Shown in pieces: positions 19,700 to 28,156 of a stretch of DNA of 64,000 nucleotides (positions are counted from its first letter, which is position 1; each line of letters begins with the position of its first letter). A program made the position numbers and the translations under genes. Below the pieces are notes generated by a model. The model was given only the letters and a program-made list of their open reading frames with translations, made no database searches and was not told the DNA's origin. The stretch is taken from NCBI GenBank assembly GCA_041158045.1, contig JBEBCD010000036.1:21061-85060 (forward strand). The letters are read 5' to 3'. The stretch comes from CAXRBC01 sp041158045 (GTDB lineage: Bacteria; Actinomycetota; Acidimicrobiia; Acidimicrobiales; Ilumatobacteraceae).

Positions 19700-20668
19700 A
19701 TGACGACCTCCCCGCACGTGATCTTCGGCGTCTTCATGCCGCAGGGCTGGAAGATGGAGCTGGCGGGCATCCGCGACGATCAGGAGAAGTGGGCGCGTGC
19801 GGTCGAGATCGCGCAGCACGCCGAGCGGCTCGGCTTCGACTCCATCTGGGTGTACGACCACTTCCACAACGTCCCCAAGCCCGCGCACGAGGCCGTCTTC
19901 GAGTGCTGGACGACCATGGCCGCCATCAGCCAGCGCACGACGCGGATCCGCCTCGGGCAGATGGTGGGGTGCAACATGTACCGCGAGCCCGCCCTGCTCG
20001 CGAAGATCACCTCGACCATCGACGTGATGTCGGGCGGTCGGCTCGACTGGGGGATCGGTGCCGGCTGGTACGAGAACGAGTGCCGCGGCTACGGCTACGA
20101 GTTCCCCGTACCGAAGGTCCGCATCGCGATGCTGCGCGAGTGCGTGGAGATCGTGACCTCGATGTGGACGCAGGCCGAGACGACCTACGCGGGGGCGCAC
20201 TACACGCTGCACCGCGGCAACTGCGACCCCAAGCCGGTGCAGCGGCCGCGCCCGCCCATCTGGATCGGCGGCGGGGGCGAGCAGCTCACGCTGCGGGTCG
20301 TCGCGCGCCACGCGGACTTCGCCAACTTCGGCGGCACGCCCGAGGACTTCCTGCGCAAGAAGGAGATCCTCCGCGGACACTGCGAGGCGGTCGGGCGCGA
20401 TCCCTCGGAGATCCGCCTCACGTGGTCGCCCGACGTCTTCATCCGCGGGACGGCGGCCGAGATGGAGCGGGCGGGCTCGCGGAGCCTCTGGGGCCACGAC
20501 CTCGACAAGTGGCGCTCGCAGCACCTCGTCGGCACGCCGGCGGAGGTGCGGTCCAAGATCGCCCGCTACGTGGAGATGGGGTGCAGCGGCTTCGTCCCGT
20601 GGTGCGCCGACTACCCCGAGACCGAGACGATGGAGCACCTCGCCGAGATCATGCGGGAGTACCGCTAG
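19700..20668 (+). CDS. LLM-class oxidoreductase, probably F420-dependent
   Basis: 322 aa luciferase-like TIM barrel. AERLGFDSIWVYDHFHN, RIRLGQMVGCNMYREPALLAK, GGRLDWGIGAGWYENE and the later PIWIGGGGEQLTLR are standard for F420-using LLM enzymes of actinobacteria; FMN use cannot be excluded. Substrate unknown. Strong Shine-Dalgarno GAAGGAG 8 nt before ATG, so this gene has a leader, unlike many neighbours. Stop overlaps that of the convergent MaoC gene as CTAG. Confidence 0.9.
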   Translation: MTTSPHVIFGVFMPQGWKMELAGIRDDQEKWARAVEIAQHAERLGFDSIWVYDHFHNVPKPAHEAVFECWTTMAAISQRTTRIRLGQMVGCNMYREPALLAKITSTIDVMSGGRLDWGIGAGWYENECRGYGYEFPVPKVRIAMLRECVEIVTSMWTQAETTYAGAHYTLHRGNCDPKPVQRPRPPIWIGGGGEQLTLRVVARHADFANFGGTPEDFLRKKEILRGHCEAVGRDPSEIRLTWSPDVFIRGTAAEMERAGSRSLWGHDLDKWRSQHLVGTPAEVRSKIARYVEMGCSGFVPWCADYPETETMEHLAEIMREYR

Positions 20669-21129
20669 CCGCCGAAGTACGTGCGGAAGACGAGCTCCGC
20701 CACGCACGAGGGCTTGGCGGCACCCTCGCACTCGAAGGTCGCCTCGATCGTGGTCTGCACGCCGCCCGCGACCTCCTCCACCGCGAGCAGCTTGGCCCCC
20801 ACGCGCAGGCGCGACCCGACCGGCACCGGCGAGGGGAAGCGCACGCGGTTGGCCCCGTAGTTGACCCCCATCACCGCGCCGGTGACGGTGTAGACCTGCG
20901 GCAGGAGCATCGGTCCGAGCGACAGCGTGAGGTAGCCGTGCGCGATCGGCCCGCCGAACGGCCCGGCCTTGGCGCGCTCGACGTCGACGTGGATCCACTG
21001 GTGGTCGCCGGTCGCGTCCGCGAACGTGTCGACCATCCCCTGCGTGATCGTCACCCAGTCGGACCAGCCGAGGTGCGACCCGACGCGCGCGAGGAGCCCG
21101 GCCTTGCCGTCGATGATCGTCGGTGGCAC
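20665..21129 (-). CDS. MaoC-like (R)-enoyl-CoA hydratase
   Basis: 154 aa hot-dog protein. The catalytic Asp42/His47 pair lies in TGDHQWIHVD, followed by GPFGGPIAHGYLTLSL, the MaoC signature. Hydrates trans-2-enoyl-CoA to (R)-3-hydroxyacyl-CoA. It would act after the acyl-CoA dehydrogenase encoded nearby. GTG 21129 is supported by a CAGGAT element 6 nt upstream and the family start (IIDGKAGLLARVG). Confidence 0.9.
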   Translation of the reverse strand: MPPTIIDGKAGLLARVGSHLGWSDWVTITQGMVDTFADATGDHQWIHVDVERAKAGPFGGPIAHGYLTLSLGPMLLPQVYTVTGAVMGVNYGANRVRFPSPVPVGSRLRVGAKLLAVEEVAGGVQTTIEATFECEGAAKPSCVAELVFRTYFGG

Positions 21130-21173
21130 GGGGAGATCCTGCCAGACGCGGGGCCGGGGCGGGTCGGCGACGC

Positions 21174-21614
21174 CTAGCGGAACCAGACGCGCTGGTGGGC
21201 GCGGCTCTGCGGGTGGAGCAGGAGCGCGCACAGCGCCGCGTCGAAGACCAGGCCGAGCGTGCCGCCCCCCGAGAGGCGTTGGTACTGGCCGAGCCCCGTC
21301 CCGGCGAGCACCCACCATCGCAGTGGGAAGACGCCGACCGCGAGCGCCACGGCGATGCGCCACCCGAGACGGCGGTCGTTGGCCATGAGGATGCCGGCGA
21401 GGGCGTGGGTGCCCACGAACGCGGCGCCGAGCGCCCACCCGACGGGACCGCCCGGGCGCACGTCGCGCACCCAGCCGATCCAGTCGCGACCATCGACGAG
21501 CGAGACCGCGCCGAAGAACGCGGTGAAGTAGAGCAGCCAGGTCGAGATCTGGAGCGTCTGCGGCTGCATGCGGTCGAACCATCTGCGCCAGTCGATGCCC
21601 CACGCGCCCGCCAC
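21174..21614 (-). CDS. Small integral-membrane protein, unknown
   Basis: 146 aa, four predicted membrane segments (ISTWLLYFTAFFGAVSLV; WALGAAFVGTHALAGILMA; RIAVALAVGVFPLRWWVLAG; LGLVFDAALCALLL). No family recognised. Starts at GTG 21614, with CAGACT 6 nt upstream, diverging from era across 37 bp. Function cannot be inferred from the neighbours. Confidence 0.7.
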   Translation of the reverse strand: MAGAWGIDWRRWFDRMQPQTLQISTWLLYFTAFFGAVSLVDGRDWIGWVRDVRPGGPVGWALGAAFVGTHALAGILMANDRRLGWRIAVALAVGVFPLRWWVLAGTGLGQYQRLSGGGTLGLVFDAALCALLLHPQSRAHQRVWFR

Positions 21615-21620
21615 GCCACG

Positions 21621-21645
21621 AGTCTGGCAGGCGTGGCCGTAGTGT
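21621..21645. promoter_or_regulatory. Divergent -10 boxes, membrane protein and era
   Basis: Minus-strand CAGACT (21626-21621) 6 nt before GTG 21614; plus-strand TAGTGT (21640-21645) 6 nt before era ATG 21652. Both leaderless. Confidence 0.55.
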
Positions 21646-21651
21646 CGCGGC

Positions 21652-22491
21652 ATGCGCAGCGGTTTCGTGGCGCTCGTCGGGCGCCCCAACGTCGGCAAGT
21701 CGTCGCTCGCCAACGCAATCTGCGGCACCAAGGTCACGATCGTCTCGCCGGTCCCGCAGACGACGCGTCGGCGCGTGCGCGGCGTGCTGCACCGGCCCGA
21801 TGCGCAGGTCGTCCTCGTCGACACGCCCGGGCTGCACGACGCCCGCACCGCGTTGGGGCGCGCGGCCAACGACGCGGCGCGCGAGGCCGCTGCGGATGTG
21901 GACCTCGCGTGCTTGGTGCTCGACGCGACCGCGGGCTGGACGCCCGCCGACGAGGCCGTGGCCCGCGGCTGCGACATGGCGCGCACGGTGATCGTGGTCA
22001 ACAAGGCCGACGCGGCGGGCGCCGCCGCGGTCGGCGCGTGCCTCGCGGCCACCGCATCGCTCGGCGCCGCGGCGTGGCACCCGGTGTCGGCCCGCACGGG
22101 GGAGGGCGTCGCCGCGCTCGTCTCGACGCTGGTCGCTGCGATGCCCGAGGGGCCGCCGCTCTACCCCGAGGGGACGATCCGCGAGACCGACGACGACGAG
22201 TGGGTGGCCGAGCTGGTCCGCGAGGAGCTCATGCGCCGCACCCGCGAGGAGGTGCCGCACTCGATCGCCACCCGTGTGGTCGAGCGCGACGGGCGGATCG
22301 TGCGCTGCGAGATCGTCGTGGAGCGCGAGAGCCAGAAGGGCATCGTGATCGGGGCCGGGGGTGCGATGCTCGCGGCCGTGCGCGCGGCGGTGGCCCCGTC
22401 GCTGCCCGCGGGGACGCGCCTCGAGCTGCAGGTGCGGGTGGTGCGCAACTGGCAGCGCGACGAGGACCAGGTCGCCCGACTGGTGGAGTGA
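21652..22491 (+). CDS. era: GTPase Era
   Basis: Ribosome-assembly GTPase binding the 16S rRNA 3' end. 279 aa. G1 GRPNVGKSS (10-18), effector region VSPVPQTTRRRV, G3 VDTPG, G4 NKAD, and a C-terminal KH domain with ESQKGIVIGAGGAML. Length and domain order are normal. Leaderless start at ATG. A 9-bp hairpin follows the stop. Confidence 0.95.
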   Translation: MRSGFVALVGRPNVGKSSLANAICGTKVTIVSPVPQTTRRRVRGVLHRPDAQVVLVDTPGLHDARTALGRAANDAAREAAADVDLACLVLDATAGWTPADEAVARGCDMARTVIVVNKADAAGAAAVGACLAATASLGAAAWHPVSARTGEGVAALVSTLVAAMPEGPPLYPEGTIRETDDDEWVAELVREELMRRTREEVPHSIATRVVERDGRIVRCEIVVERESQKGIVIGAGGAMLAAVRAAVAPSLPAGTRLELQVRVVRNWQRDEDQVARLVE

Positions 22492-22501
22492 CGGCGCGGC
22501 C

Positions 22502-22525
22502 CCGCGCCGGCGCCGACCGGCGCGG
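22502..22525. terminator. Convergent hairpin after era
   Basis: Perfect 9-bp stem CCGCGCCGG / CCGGCGCGG (22502-22510 / 22517-22525) with a 6-nt loop, filling the 34-bp gap between convergent stops. Confidence 0.6.
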
Positions 22526-23206
22526 TCAGCCCAGCAGGCGCGAGTAGTCGTCGTACGACACGGGGGTGCCCGCCGGCGCGAGGCTGCCGTTGCCGCGGGG
22601 CACGGCGATCGGCGTGCCCGACTCCGCCACGACGACCTGGCCGATGCCGGGGCGGCGCGTGAGCGTGAGCACCAGCTGCGCGATCGCGAGGCGCTGGTCG
22701 ACGGGCGTGAGCGCCTCGAGGAACGCGCGGTCGACGTCGAGCGTGGCGACGCCGCGCGCGACGGAGAGGTCGACGACGAGCGTCGCGGGCACGGCGCTGC
22801 GCAGGCCGACGCCGGAGTCGCCGGGAGGCGGTCCCGCGACGAGGGCGGCGAGCACCTGCGTCTCGGTCGCCGGGCTCACGAGCTCGGCGATCGTCTCGAC
22901 GATGCGGTCGCCCGCGACGAAGTGCAGCGTGGCGAGCTCCGCGACGATCTCGGGCTCGCCGTCGGGCGGCCCGGGCGGCACGGAGGTGTCCGCCGGTGCG
23001 ACCGAGGTGGAGCTCGACGTGGTCGTCGTCTCGGCGAGCCCGTAGGGCACCTCGGCGGCCGGCACGGTCTCGACGACGCCCTCGGAGGGCACGCCACATC
23101 CGACGAGTCCCGCGATCGCGGCGAGCGACGCCGCGGCGCGGACCGCGCGCCCCGTGCGGCGTCGGGGCGTGCGGGGGCGCCGTCCGTAGGTCCGACCGGT
23201 CGTCAC
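22526..23206 (-). CDS. GerMN-domain lipoprotein
   Basis: 226 aa. Arg-rich N-terminus, hydrophobic stretch and lipobox Leu34-Val-Gly-Cys37, then a Ser/Thr/Pro linker and a GerMN (sporulation/germination-like) domain from about 80: ELATLHFVAGDRIVETI, ATLVVDLSVARGVATLDVD, LAIAQLVLTLTRRPGIGQV. GTG overlaps the histidine kinase stop (GTGA). Kinase plus GerMN lipoprotein recalls actinobacterial MtrB-LpqB, but the C-terminal propeller-like part of LpqB is absent. Confidence 0.82.
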   Translation of the reverse strand: MTTGRTYGRRPRTPRRRTGRAVRAAASLAAIAGLVGCGVPSEGVVETVPAAEVPYGLAETTTTSSSTSVAPADTSVPPGPPDGEPEIVAELATLHFVAGDRIVETIAELVSPATETQVLAALVAGPPPGDSGVGLRSAVPATLVVDLSVARGVATLDVDRAFLEALTPVDQRLAIAQLVLTLTRRPGIGQVVVAESGTPIAVPRGNGSLAPAGTPVSYDDYSRLLG

Positions 23207-24627
23207 GAGGCGCCCTCGCGGTCGTCGGGTCGCATCGCCTCGCGCGCGAGCCGAACGACGAATCGTGCACCGCCGCCCGGCGTGCTCTCGACGGTCGCGT
23301 CGCCGCCGAGGGCCCGCGCGTGCTGGGCCACGATGGCGAGGCCGAGGCCGCTGCCCACGGAGTTGCGCGCCGCGGTGCCGCGGGCGAAGCGCTCGAAGAT
23401 GCGCTCGCGCTCGCTCGCCGCGACGCCCGCACCCGCGTCCTCCACCTCGAGGCGCAGCCACGCGTCGTCGCCGGCGATTCGCACGACGGTGGCGCCCCCG
23501 GCGTGGTCGCGCGCGTTCTCCAGCAGGTTGACCACGATGCGCTCGATGCGCGCGCGGTCGACGCCGACGAGGTCGTCGGTCGCGCCGACCTCGATCGGCA
23601 CGTCGGCGAAGCCGCGGGCGCCCGCGATGCGCCGCACGAGGTCCCCGAGCCGCAGCGTCTCCACCCGGCGCGCCCGGGGCTCGAGCACGTCGCCCGCGTC
23701 GAGCCGCGAAAGCTCGAGGAGGTCCGACACCGTGCGGTCGAAGCGCCGGACCTGGCGGCCGAGGATCTCGAGCGCCTGGCGGTTGCGCTCGCTCAGCTCG
23801 TCGCGGCGCGTCTCGAGCACCTCGACCGCGGCGATGAGGGCGGTCACGGGGGAGCGCAGCTCGTGGCTCACGTCGCTGGCGAACCTCACCTCGCGCTCGA
23901 TGCGGGAGCGCACCGCGTCGACCATGTCGTTGAACGACCGGGCGAGGCGCGCGAGCTCGGGGTCGCGCTCGTCCTCGAGGCGGGTGTCGAGTCCACCCGA
24001 GGCGATCTCGCCCGCGGCGGATGCGACGCGACGGAGCGGGCCGAGGACCCCTCGGCTCATGGTGAAGCCGAGCAGCCCCGCGGCGACCGTGATGAGGGTG
24101 ACGCCGACCGAGAGCGTCGTGGCGATCGTCGCGAGCGTCGTGCGGACCGAGTCGAGCGGGAACGCCTCGAAGTAGTGGGCGCGGGGCGCGGCGATCGTGA
24201 CGCCCACCGCCTCGTAGGGCGCGCCGTCGAACACGAAGCGCTGGCGACCGGTGGCGCCCGCGAGCACCGCGTCGAGGAGCTCCCGCGGCAGGTTGGACTG
24301 CGTGAAGCGCAGTGGCTCCTGTGCGTAGAAGGTGTCGTCGGCCGCGAGGTGGAGCACGGCGAAGCCGCCTCGCTCGGTGCGGATGTTGGTCACCAGGTCA
24401 CCGACGGCGTCGGGGTCGCTCGCGACGATCGTCCGCACGAGCTGCGCGTTGTTGTACGCCTGGCGGGACGCCGCCTCGGTGCGCTGCGCCAGGAGGTACG
24501 AGCGCGTCGACGCGTAGGTCACGATGCCGAGCGTGAGCGCGCCGGCGAACGCCGCGAGCGCGAACGAGAGCGTGACGCGGCCGCGGAGGCCGCGGACCGG
24601 TGCGGTCCGCCGCGGGCTCGGGGACAT
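23203..24627 (-). CDS. Sensor histidine kinase
   Basis: 474 aa two-component kinase. TM1 about 18-38, an extracytoplasmic domain to about 165, TM2 about 167-190, HAMP to about 245, HisKA with His255 (SDVSHELRSP), then HATPase_c: N-box NLLENARDHA, G1 DAGAGV, F-box IFERF, G2 GSGLGLAI. ATG 24627 is supported by a weak GAGGCT element 6 nt upstream. It faces an OmpR-type regulator gene across 230 bp and precedes the GerMN lipoprotein. Confidence 0.92.
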   Translation of the reverse strand: MSPSPRRTAPVRGLRGRVTLSFALAAFAGALTLGIVTYASTRSYLLAQRTEAASRQAYNNAQLVRTIVASDPDAVGDLVTNIRTERGGFAVLHLAADDTFYAQEPLRFTQSNLPRELLDAVLAGATGRQRFVFDGAPYEAVGVTIAAPRAHYFEAFPLDSVRTTLATIATTLSVGVTLITVAAGLLGFTMSRGVLGPLRRVASAAGEIASGGLDTRLEDERDPELARLARSFNDMVDAVRSRIEREVRFASDVSHELRSPVTALIAAVEVLETRRDELSERNRQALEILGRQVRRFDRTVSDLLELSRLDAGDVLEPRARRVETLRLGDLVRRIAGARGFADVPIEVGATDDLVGVDRARIERIVVNLLENARDHAGGATVVRIAGDDAWLRLEVEDAGAGVAASERERIFERFARGTAARNSVGSGLGLAIVAQHARALGGDATVESTPGGGARFVVRLAREAMRPDDREGAS

Positions 24628-24690
24628 GGCCACAGCCTCGCGGCGGTCCGCACCGACCGCACCCGCGTGCGCGGAGCGCACGACATACCC

Positions 24691-24730
24691 CACCGGCGGG
24701 GGCCGAGGGGGAGCACGACCCCCGCCGGTG
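24691..24730. repeat. Perfect 12-bp inverted repeat between kinase and regulator genes
   Basis: CACCGGCGGGGG (24691-24702) and CCCCCGCCGGTG (24719-24730), separated by 16 bp, in the 230-bp divergent intergenic region. Could be an operator for the response regulator or a leader hairpin. The rest of 24628-24857 holds a possible leader promoter near 24775-24805 (TTGTGT and GTAACGAT) and no ORF I trust. Confidence 0.65.
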
Positions 24731-24844
24731 ACCGTCCCGATCGTCCCAGGCGCGTGTGAAGGATCGAGGAGGGTTGTGTGCGATTCCGGTAACGATCCGC
24801 GGGGCGGGCGCGTCGGCCCCGGGAGGCCCGCGCGGCCCCGCGGG

Positions 24845-24850
24845 CAGACT
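24845..24850 (+). promoter_or_regulatory. -10-like CAGACT for response regulator
   Basis: CAGACT ends 7 nt before GTG 24858; the same variant hexamer precedes the membrane-protein gene at 21614. Confidence 0.4.
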
Positions 24851-24857
24851 GGGCGCC

Positions 24858-25544
24858 GTGCAGACCCTCCTGTTCATCGAGGACGACGAGCACATCCGGG
24901 TCGCGCTGCGCCTCGCGCTCGAGGACGAGGGCTGGCTCGTGCGGGAGGCGCCGACCGCGGCGATCGGCCTCGAGATGTTCGACCAGCAGGCCCCCGACCT
25001 CGTGCTCCTCGACCTGCGGCTGCCCGACGTGAGCGGCTTCGAGGTGTGCCGCACGCTGCGTGCGCGGAGCGTCGTGCCGATCATCATCGTCTCGGCGCAG
25101 ACCGACACGCACGACCTCGTCGCGGGGCTCGAGGCGGGCGCCGACGACTACGTGACCAAGCCGGTCAATGCCAAGGAGCTGGCCGCCCGCATCCGCGCCG
25201 CGCTGCGGCGCACGCAGCTGCTCGCGGCGCAGGAGGCCGGCTCGGTGCGCCGCGTGGGCGAGGTCGAGATGGACGACGCACTCGGCGTGGTGCGCAGGGC
25301 GGGTCGCGAGCTCGCGCTCACCCGCACGGAGTACCTGCTGCTCCGCGAGTTCTTCGACCACCCCAATGCGGTGCTCTCGCGCGACCAGCTGCTCGAGCGC
25401 GTGTGGGGCTACGACTACCTCGGCGACAGCCGCCTGGTCGACGCCCACGTGCGCCGCCTGCGGCTCAAGGTGGAGGACGTGCCCGAGGAGCCGCGGCTCG
25501 TCGTCACCGTGAGGGGGCTCGGCTACCGCCTCATCGCCGGCTGA
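24858..25544 (+). CDS. OmpR/PhoB-type response regulator
   Basis: 228 aa DNA-binding regulator. Receiver domain: acidic pocket Glu8-Asp9-Asp10, phospho-acceptor Asp52 (LVLLDLRLPD), Lys in VTKPV. The C-terminal winged helix runs from about 130 (ELALTRTEYLLLREFFDHP, LSRDQLLERVWGYDY, SRLVDAHVRRLRLKVE, VRGLGYRL). Presumed partner of the divergent kinase. GTG 24858 gives a receiver starting directly VQTLLFIEDDE. Its 3' end overlaps the convergent dinG by 14 bp. Confidence 0.93.
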   Translation: MQTLLFIEDDEHIRVALRLALEDEGWLVREAPTAAIGLEMFDQQAPDLVLLDLRLPDVSGFEVCRTLRARSVVPIIIVSAQTDTHDLVAGLEAGADDYVTKPVNAKELAARIRAALRRTQLLAAQEAGSVRRVGEVEMDDALGVVRRAGRELALTRTEYLLLREFFDHPNAVLSRDQLLERVWGYDYLGDSRLVDAHVRRLRLKVEDVPEEPRLVVTVRGLGYRLIAG

Positions 25545-27456
25545 CGCGGTCGCGCAGGAAGGCGAGCGCGCGGCCCCGGTCGGTCGTGAACGGCATCGGC
25601 GGCAGGGCCGCGCGCACAGCCGTGCCGTAGGACCTGGTCGCGAGGCGCGGGTCCAGCACCGCCACGACGCCGAGGTCCGTCCCCGTGCGGATGAGCCGCC
25701 CCGCGGCCTGCGCGAGCTTCGTCGCGGCGGCGGGCACGTCGATCGCCGAGAACGCGCGGTCGCCGTGCAGCTCGCGGCGTGCGGCGACGAGCGGGTCGGT
25801 CGGCACGGGGAACGGGATGCGGTCCAGCGCGACGAGGCTCAGCGTCGCACCCGGGACGTCGATCCCCTGGAAGAAGCCCTGGGTCGCGAAGAGGCACGTC
25901 GCCTCGTCGCGGGCGAAGGCGCGCACCAGCGCGGCCTTGGGCAGGTCGTCCTGGCGGAGGATCGGGTGCGGGACGCGGCCCTCCAGCGCGTCGGCGGCTG
26001 CCACGAGCCGCGCGCGGCTCGTGAAGAGCGCGAGGGTGCGCCCGCCCGCGGCCTCGATGAGCGCGGCGAGCTCGTCGTGCACCGCCGCGTCGCGCGCGCC
26101 GCCGCGGGACGCGGGGTCCGGCAGGTGGGCGGCGCAGTACAGCAGGGTGCGCCGCTCGTAGTCGAAGGGGCTGCCCACGTCGTGCTCCTCGACGCGCTCC
26201 GCCGGCAGGCCGAGTCGGTCGCGCAGCGTCGAGGGGATGGTGGCGCTCGTGAGGACGCCGAGGCGGCGCTCCCAGACGCGCTCGGCGAGCACGGGCCCGA
26301 CGCGCAACGGCTTGACCTCGAGCACGGGACGGTCGGGTGGGCCGGAGACGAACGCGACGTCCCCGGCCCGCGGCGCCGTGGTGGCGTCGAGGTCGGCGAG
26401 CAGTCGGGTGCACGCCGACTGGGCGCGCACGCGCCGCTGCCGCACGCCCTCGTCGCCCTCGCGCGCGCCGCGCAGCGCCTCGGTCGCGGAGGCCACGCGA
26501 CCGCGCAGGTCGTCGAGCGCCGCGCGCGGCTCGCCCGCCACGGGGAGGGGGACGCGCGACCCGGAGAGGGGCGCGAGCGCGTCGCGCAGGCGCGCGGCGG
26601 ACCGCGCGAGCGCCGACATGAGCTCGTCGTCGACGAGGATCGCGCGCAGCGCCGACCCGAGCGCGCCGACGCGCCCGGGGCCGATGCCGATGCCGACCGA
26701 GTCGGTCACGACGTCCTCCAGGTCGTGGGCCTCGTCGACGACCACGACGTCGTGCTCGCCGATCAGCGACGAGTCGGACGCGACGTCGAGTGCGTACAGC
26801 CAGCCGTTGACCACCACGACGTCGGCCGCCTGCGCGACGGCGCGCGCCCGCTCGGAGAAGCACGTCTCGCCGCGCGCGCACCTCGCGGCGCCGGGGCACT
26901 CGTCGCTCGTCACGCTCACGGCGCGCCACGCCGCCCGCGACGGCTGCCACTCGAGGTCGCCCTCGTCGCCGGTGCGCGTCTCCTCGGCCCACCGCGCGAG
27001 GCGGCGCACCTCGTCGCGCACCGCGGCCCCCGCGTCGCCGAGGTCGAGCCGGCCACCATCGCGGTCGCCGAGCTCGGCGATGCGCTGCGCGCACAGGTAG
27101 TTGGCCCGGCCCTTCAGCACCGCCCAGCGCACCGGGCGACCGAGCAGTGGCTCGAGCGCGCGGGCGACGACGGGCAGGTCCTGGCGCGCGAGCTGGTCCT
27201 GCAGCGCCTTGGTGGCCGTGCTCACGACGGCGCGCCGCCCGCTCGCGAGCACGGGCACGAGGTACGCGAGGGTCTTGCCCGTCCCCGTGCCCGCCCGCAC
27301 GATGGCGTGGCGCCCCGCGCGCAGCGCGCGGGCGATCTGCACCGCCATCTCCACCTGCCCCGGCCGTTCCTCGACGACGGGCAGCCCGGCGACGACGGCG
27401 GCGAGCAGGTCCCGCACCGTGCGGTCGTCGAGCCGCTCCTCGGGCGCGGTGGTCAC
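25531..27456 (-). CDS. dinG: DinG-family ATP-dependent DNA helicase
   Basis: 641 aa XPD/DinG-like superfamily 2 helicase. Walker A RAGTGTGKT (Lys61), VSTATKALQDQL, four cysteines that would bind a 4Fe-4S cluster (Cys122, Cys187, Cys193, Cys199), DEAH at 241-244, GVLTSATI, and the C-terminal ATQGFFQGIDVPG and QAAGRLIRTGTD. No N-terminal exonuclease domain. GTG overlaps the uppS stop (GTGA). Expected role: unwinding repair or R-loop intermediates. Confidence 0.92.
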   Translation of the reverse strand: MTTAPEERLDDRTVRDLLAAVVAGLPVVEERPGQVEMAVQIARALRAGRHAIVRAGTGTGKTLAYLVPVLASGRRAVVSTATKALQDQLARQDLPVVARALEPLLGRPVRWAVLKGRANYLCAQRIAELGDRDGGRLDLGDAGAAVRDEVRRLARWAEETRTGDEGDLEWQPSRAAWRAVSVTSDECPGAARCARGETCFSERARAVAQAADVVVVNGWLYALDVASDSSLIGEHDVVVVDEAHDLEDVVTDSVGIGIGPGRVGALGSALRAILVDDELMSALARSAARLRDALAPLSGSRVPLPVAGEPRAALDDLRGRVASATEALRGAREGDEGVRQRRVRAQSACTRLLADLDATTAPRAGDVAFVSGPPDRPVLEVKPLRVGPVLAERVWERRLGVLTSATIPSTLRDRLGLPAERVEEHDVGSPFDYERRTLLYCAAHLPDPASRGGARDAAVHDELAALIEAAGGRTLALFTSRARLVAAADALEGRVPHPILRQDDLPKAALVRAFARDEATCLFATQGFFQGIDVPGATLSLVALDRIPFPVPTDPLVAARRELHGDRAFSAIDVPAAATKLAQAAGRLIRTGTDLGVVAVLDPRLATRSYGTAVRAALPPMPFTTDRGRALAFLRDRVSRR

Positions 27457-28121
27457 GCCCCGACGAGGGCGAGCGCGGCGTCGAGCTCGACCGCGTCGAA
27501 GTCGGGCCATGCGCGATCGGTGAAGTAGACGCGTGCGCCGGAGATCTGCCAGAGCAGGAAGTTGGAGATGCGGGCCTCGCCGGAGGTGCGCACGAGCACG
27601 TCGACGGGCGGCAGCGCGGGGTCGTAGAGCCGCGCCCCGACGTCGGCGGGGCCGACCTCGGGGCCCCGGGCCGCGACCGCGAGGCGTGCGGCGCGCACCA
27701 GCTCGGCGCGCGAGCCGTAGTCGAACGCCACGGTGAGGACCATGCCCGTGTTGTGTGCCGTGTCCTCGATCGCGGACCGGATCGCCCGCTGGACGAAGCG
27801 CGGGGTGCGCGAGCCGGGCTCGTCGAAGGGCCGCCCGATCCACGCGACGCGCACGTCGTTGTCGTTGAGCTCCTCGACGCGACCGAAGAGCTTCTTGTGG
27901 AGCCCGAGGATGTGGCGGACCTCGGCCGGCGGGCGCACCCAGTTCTCGGTGCTGAAGCCGAAGACGGTCAACCATCCGACGCCGCGCTTGGAGGCCGCGC
28001 GCACGACCTCGGCGAGCGCCTCCTCGCCGGCGGTGTGGCCGGCGGTGCGGGGCAGGCCGCGCCGGCGCGCCCAGCGGCCGTTGCCGTCCATGATGCACGC
28101 GACGTGCAGCGGGCGGCTCAC
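27453..28121 (-). CDS. uppS: Isoprenyl transferase (UppS-type) lacking the C-terminal RxG tail
   Basis: cis-Prenyltransferase that builds polyprenyl diphosphate lipid carriers for cell wall synthesis. 222 aa versus the usual 240-260. Catalytic Asp12 in HVACIMDGNGRWARRRGLPR, then GH at GHTAGE, WLTVFGFSTENWVRP, and RTSGEARISNFLLWQ are intact. The protein stops at WPDFDAVELDAALALVGA, so the terminal helix and the RRxRRFGG tail of homodimeric UppS are missing; no frame downstream encodes it. The tail is found instead in the divergent neighbour at 28157. GTG start, TAGTCT 7 nt upstream. Confidence 0.93.
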   Translation of the reverse strand: MSRPLHVACIMDGNGRWARRRGLPRTAGHTAGEEALAEVVRAASKRGVGWLTVFGFSTENWVRPPAEVRHILGLHKKLFGRVEELNDNDVRVAWIGRPFDEPGSRTPRFVQRAIRSAIEDTAHNTGMVLTVAFDYGSRAELVRAARLAVAARGPEVGPADVGARLYDPALPPVDVLVRTSGEARISNFLLWQISGARVYFTDRAWPDFDAVELDAALALVGA

Positions 28122-28128
28122 CCGCCCG

Positions 28129-28150
28129 AGACTACGCGTCGTGCGACAAT
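28129..28150. promoter_or_regulatory. Divergent -10 boxes of the two cis-prenyltransferase genes
   Basis: Minus-strand TAGTCT (28134-28129) 7 nt before uppS GTG; plus-strand GACAAT (28145-28150) 6 nt before GTG 28157. A 35-bp shared region suggests coordinated expression. Confidence 0.5.
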
Positions 28151-28156
28151 GACGCG

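Noticed and set aside
27453..27520. Frameshift explaining the short UppS C-terminus
   Set aside because: Neither alternative frame after the stop encodes an RxRRFGG-like tail, and the stop forms a GTGA junction with dinG, so truncation looks genuine.
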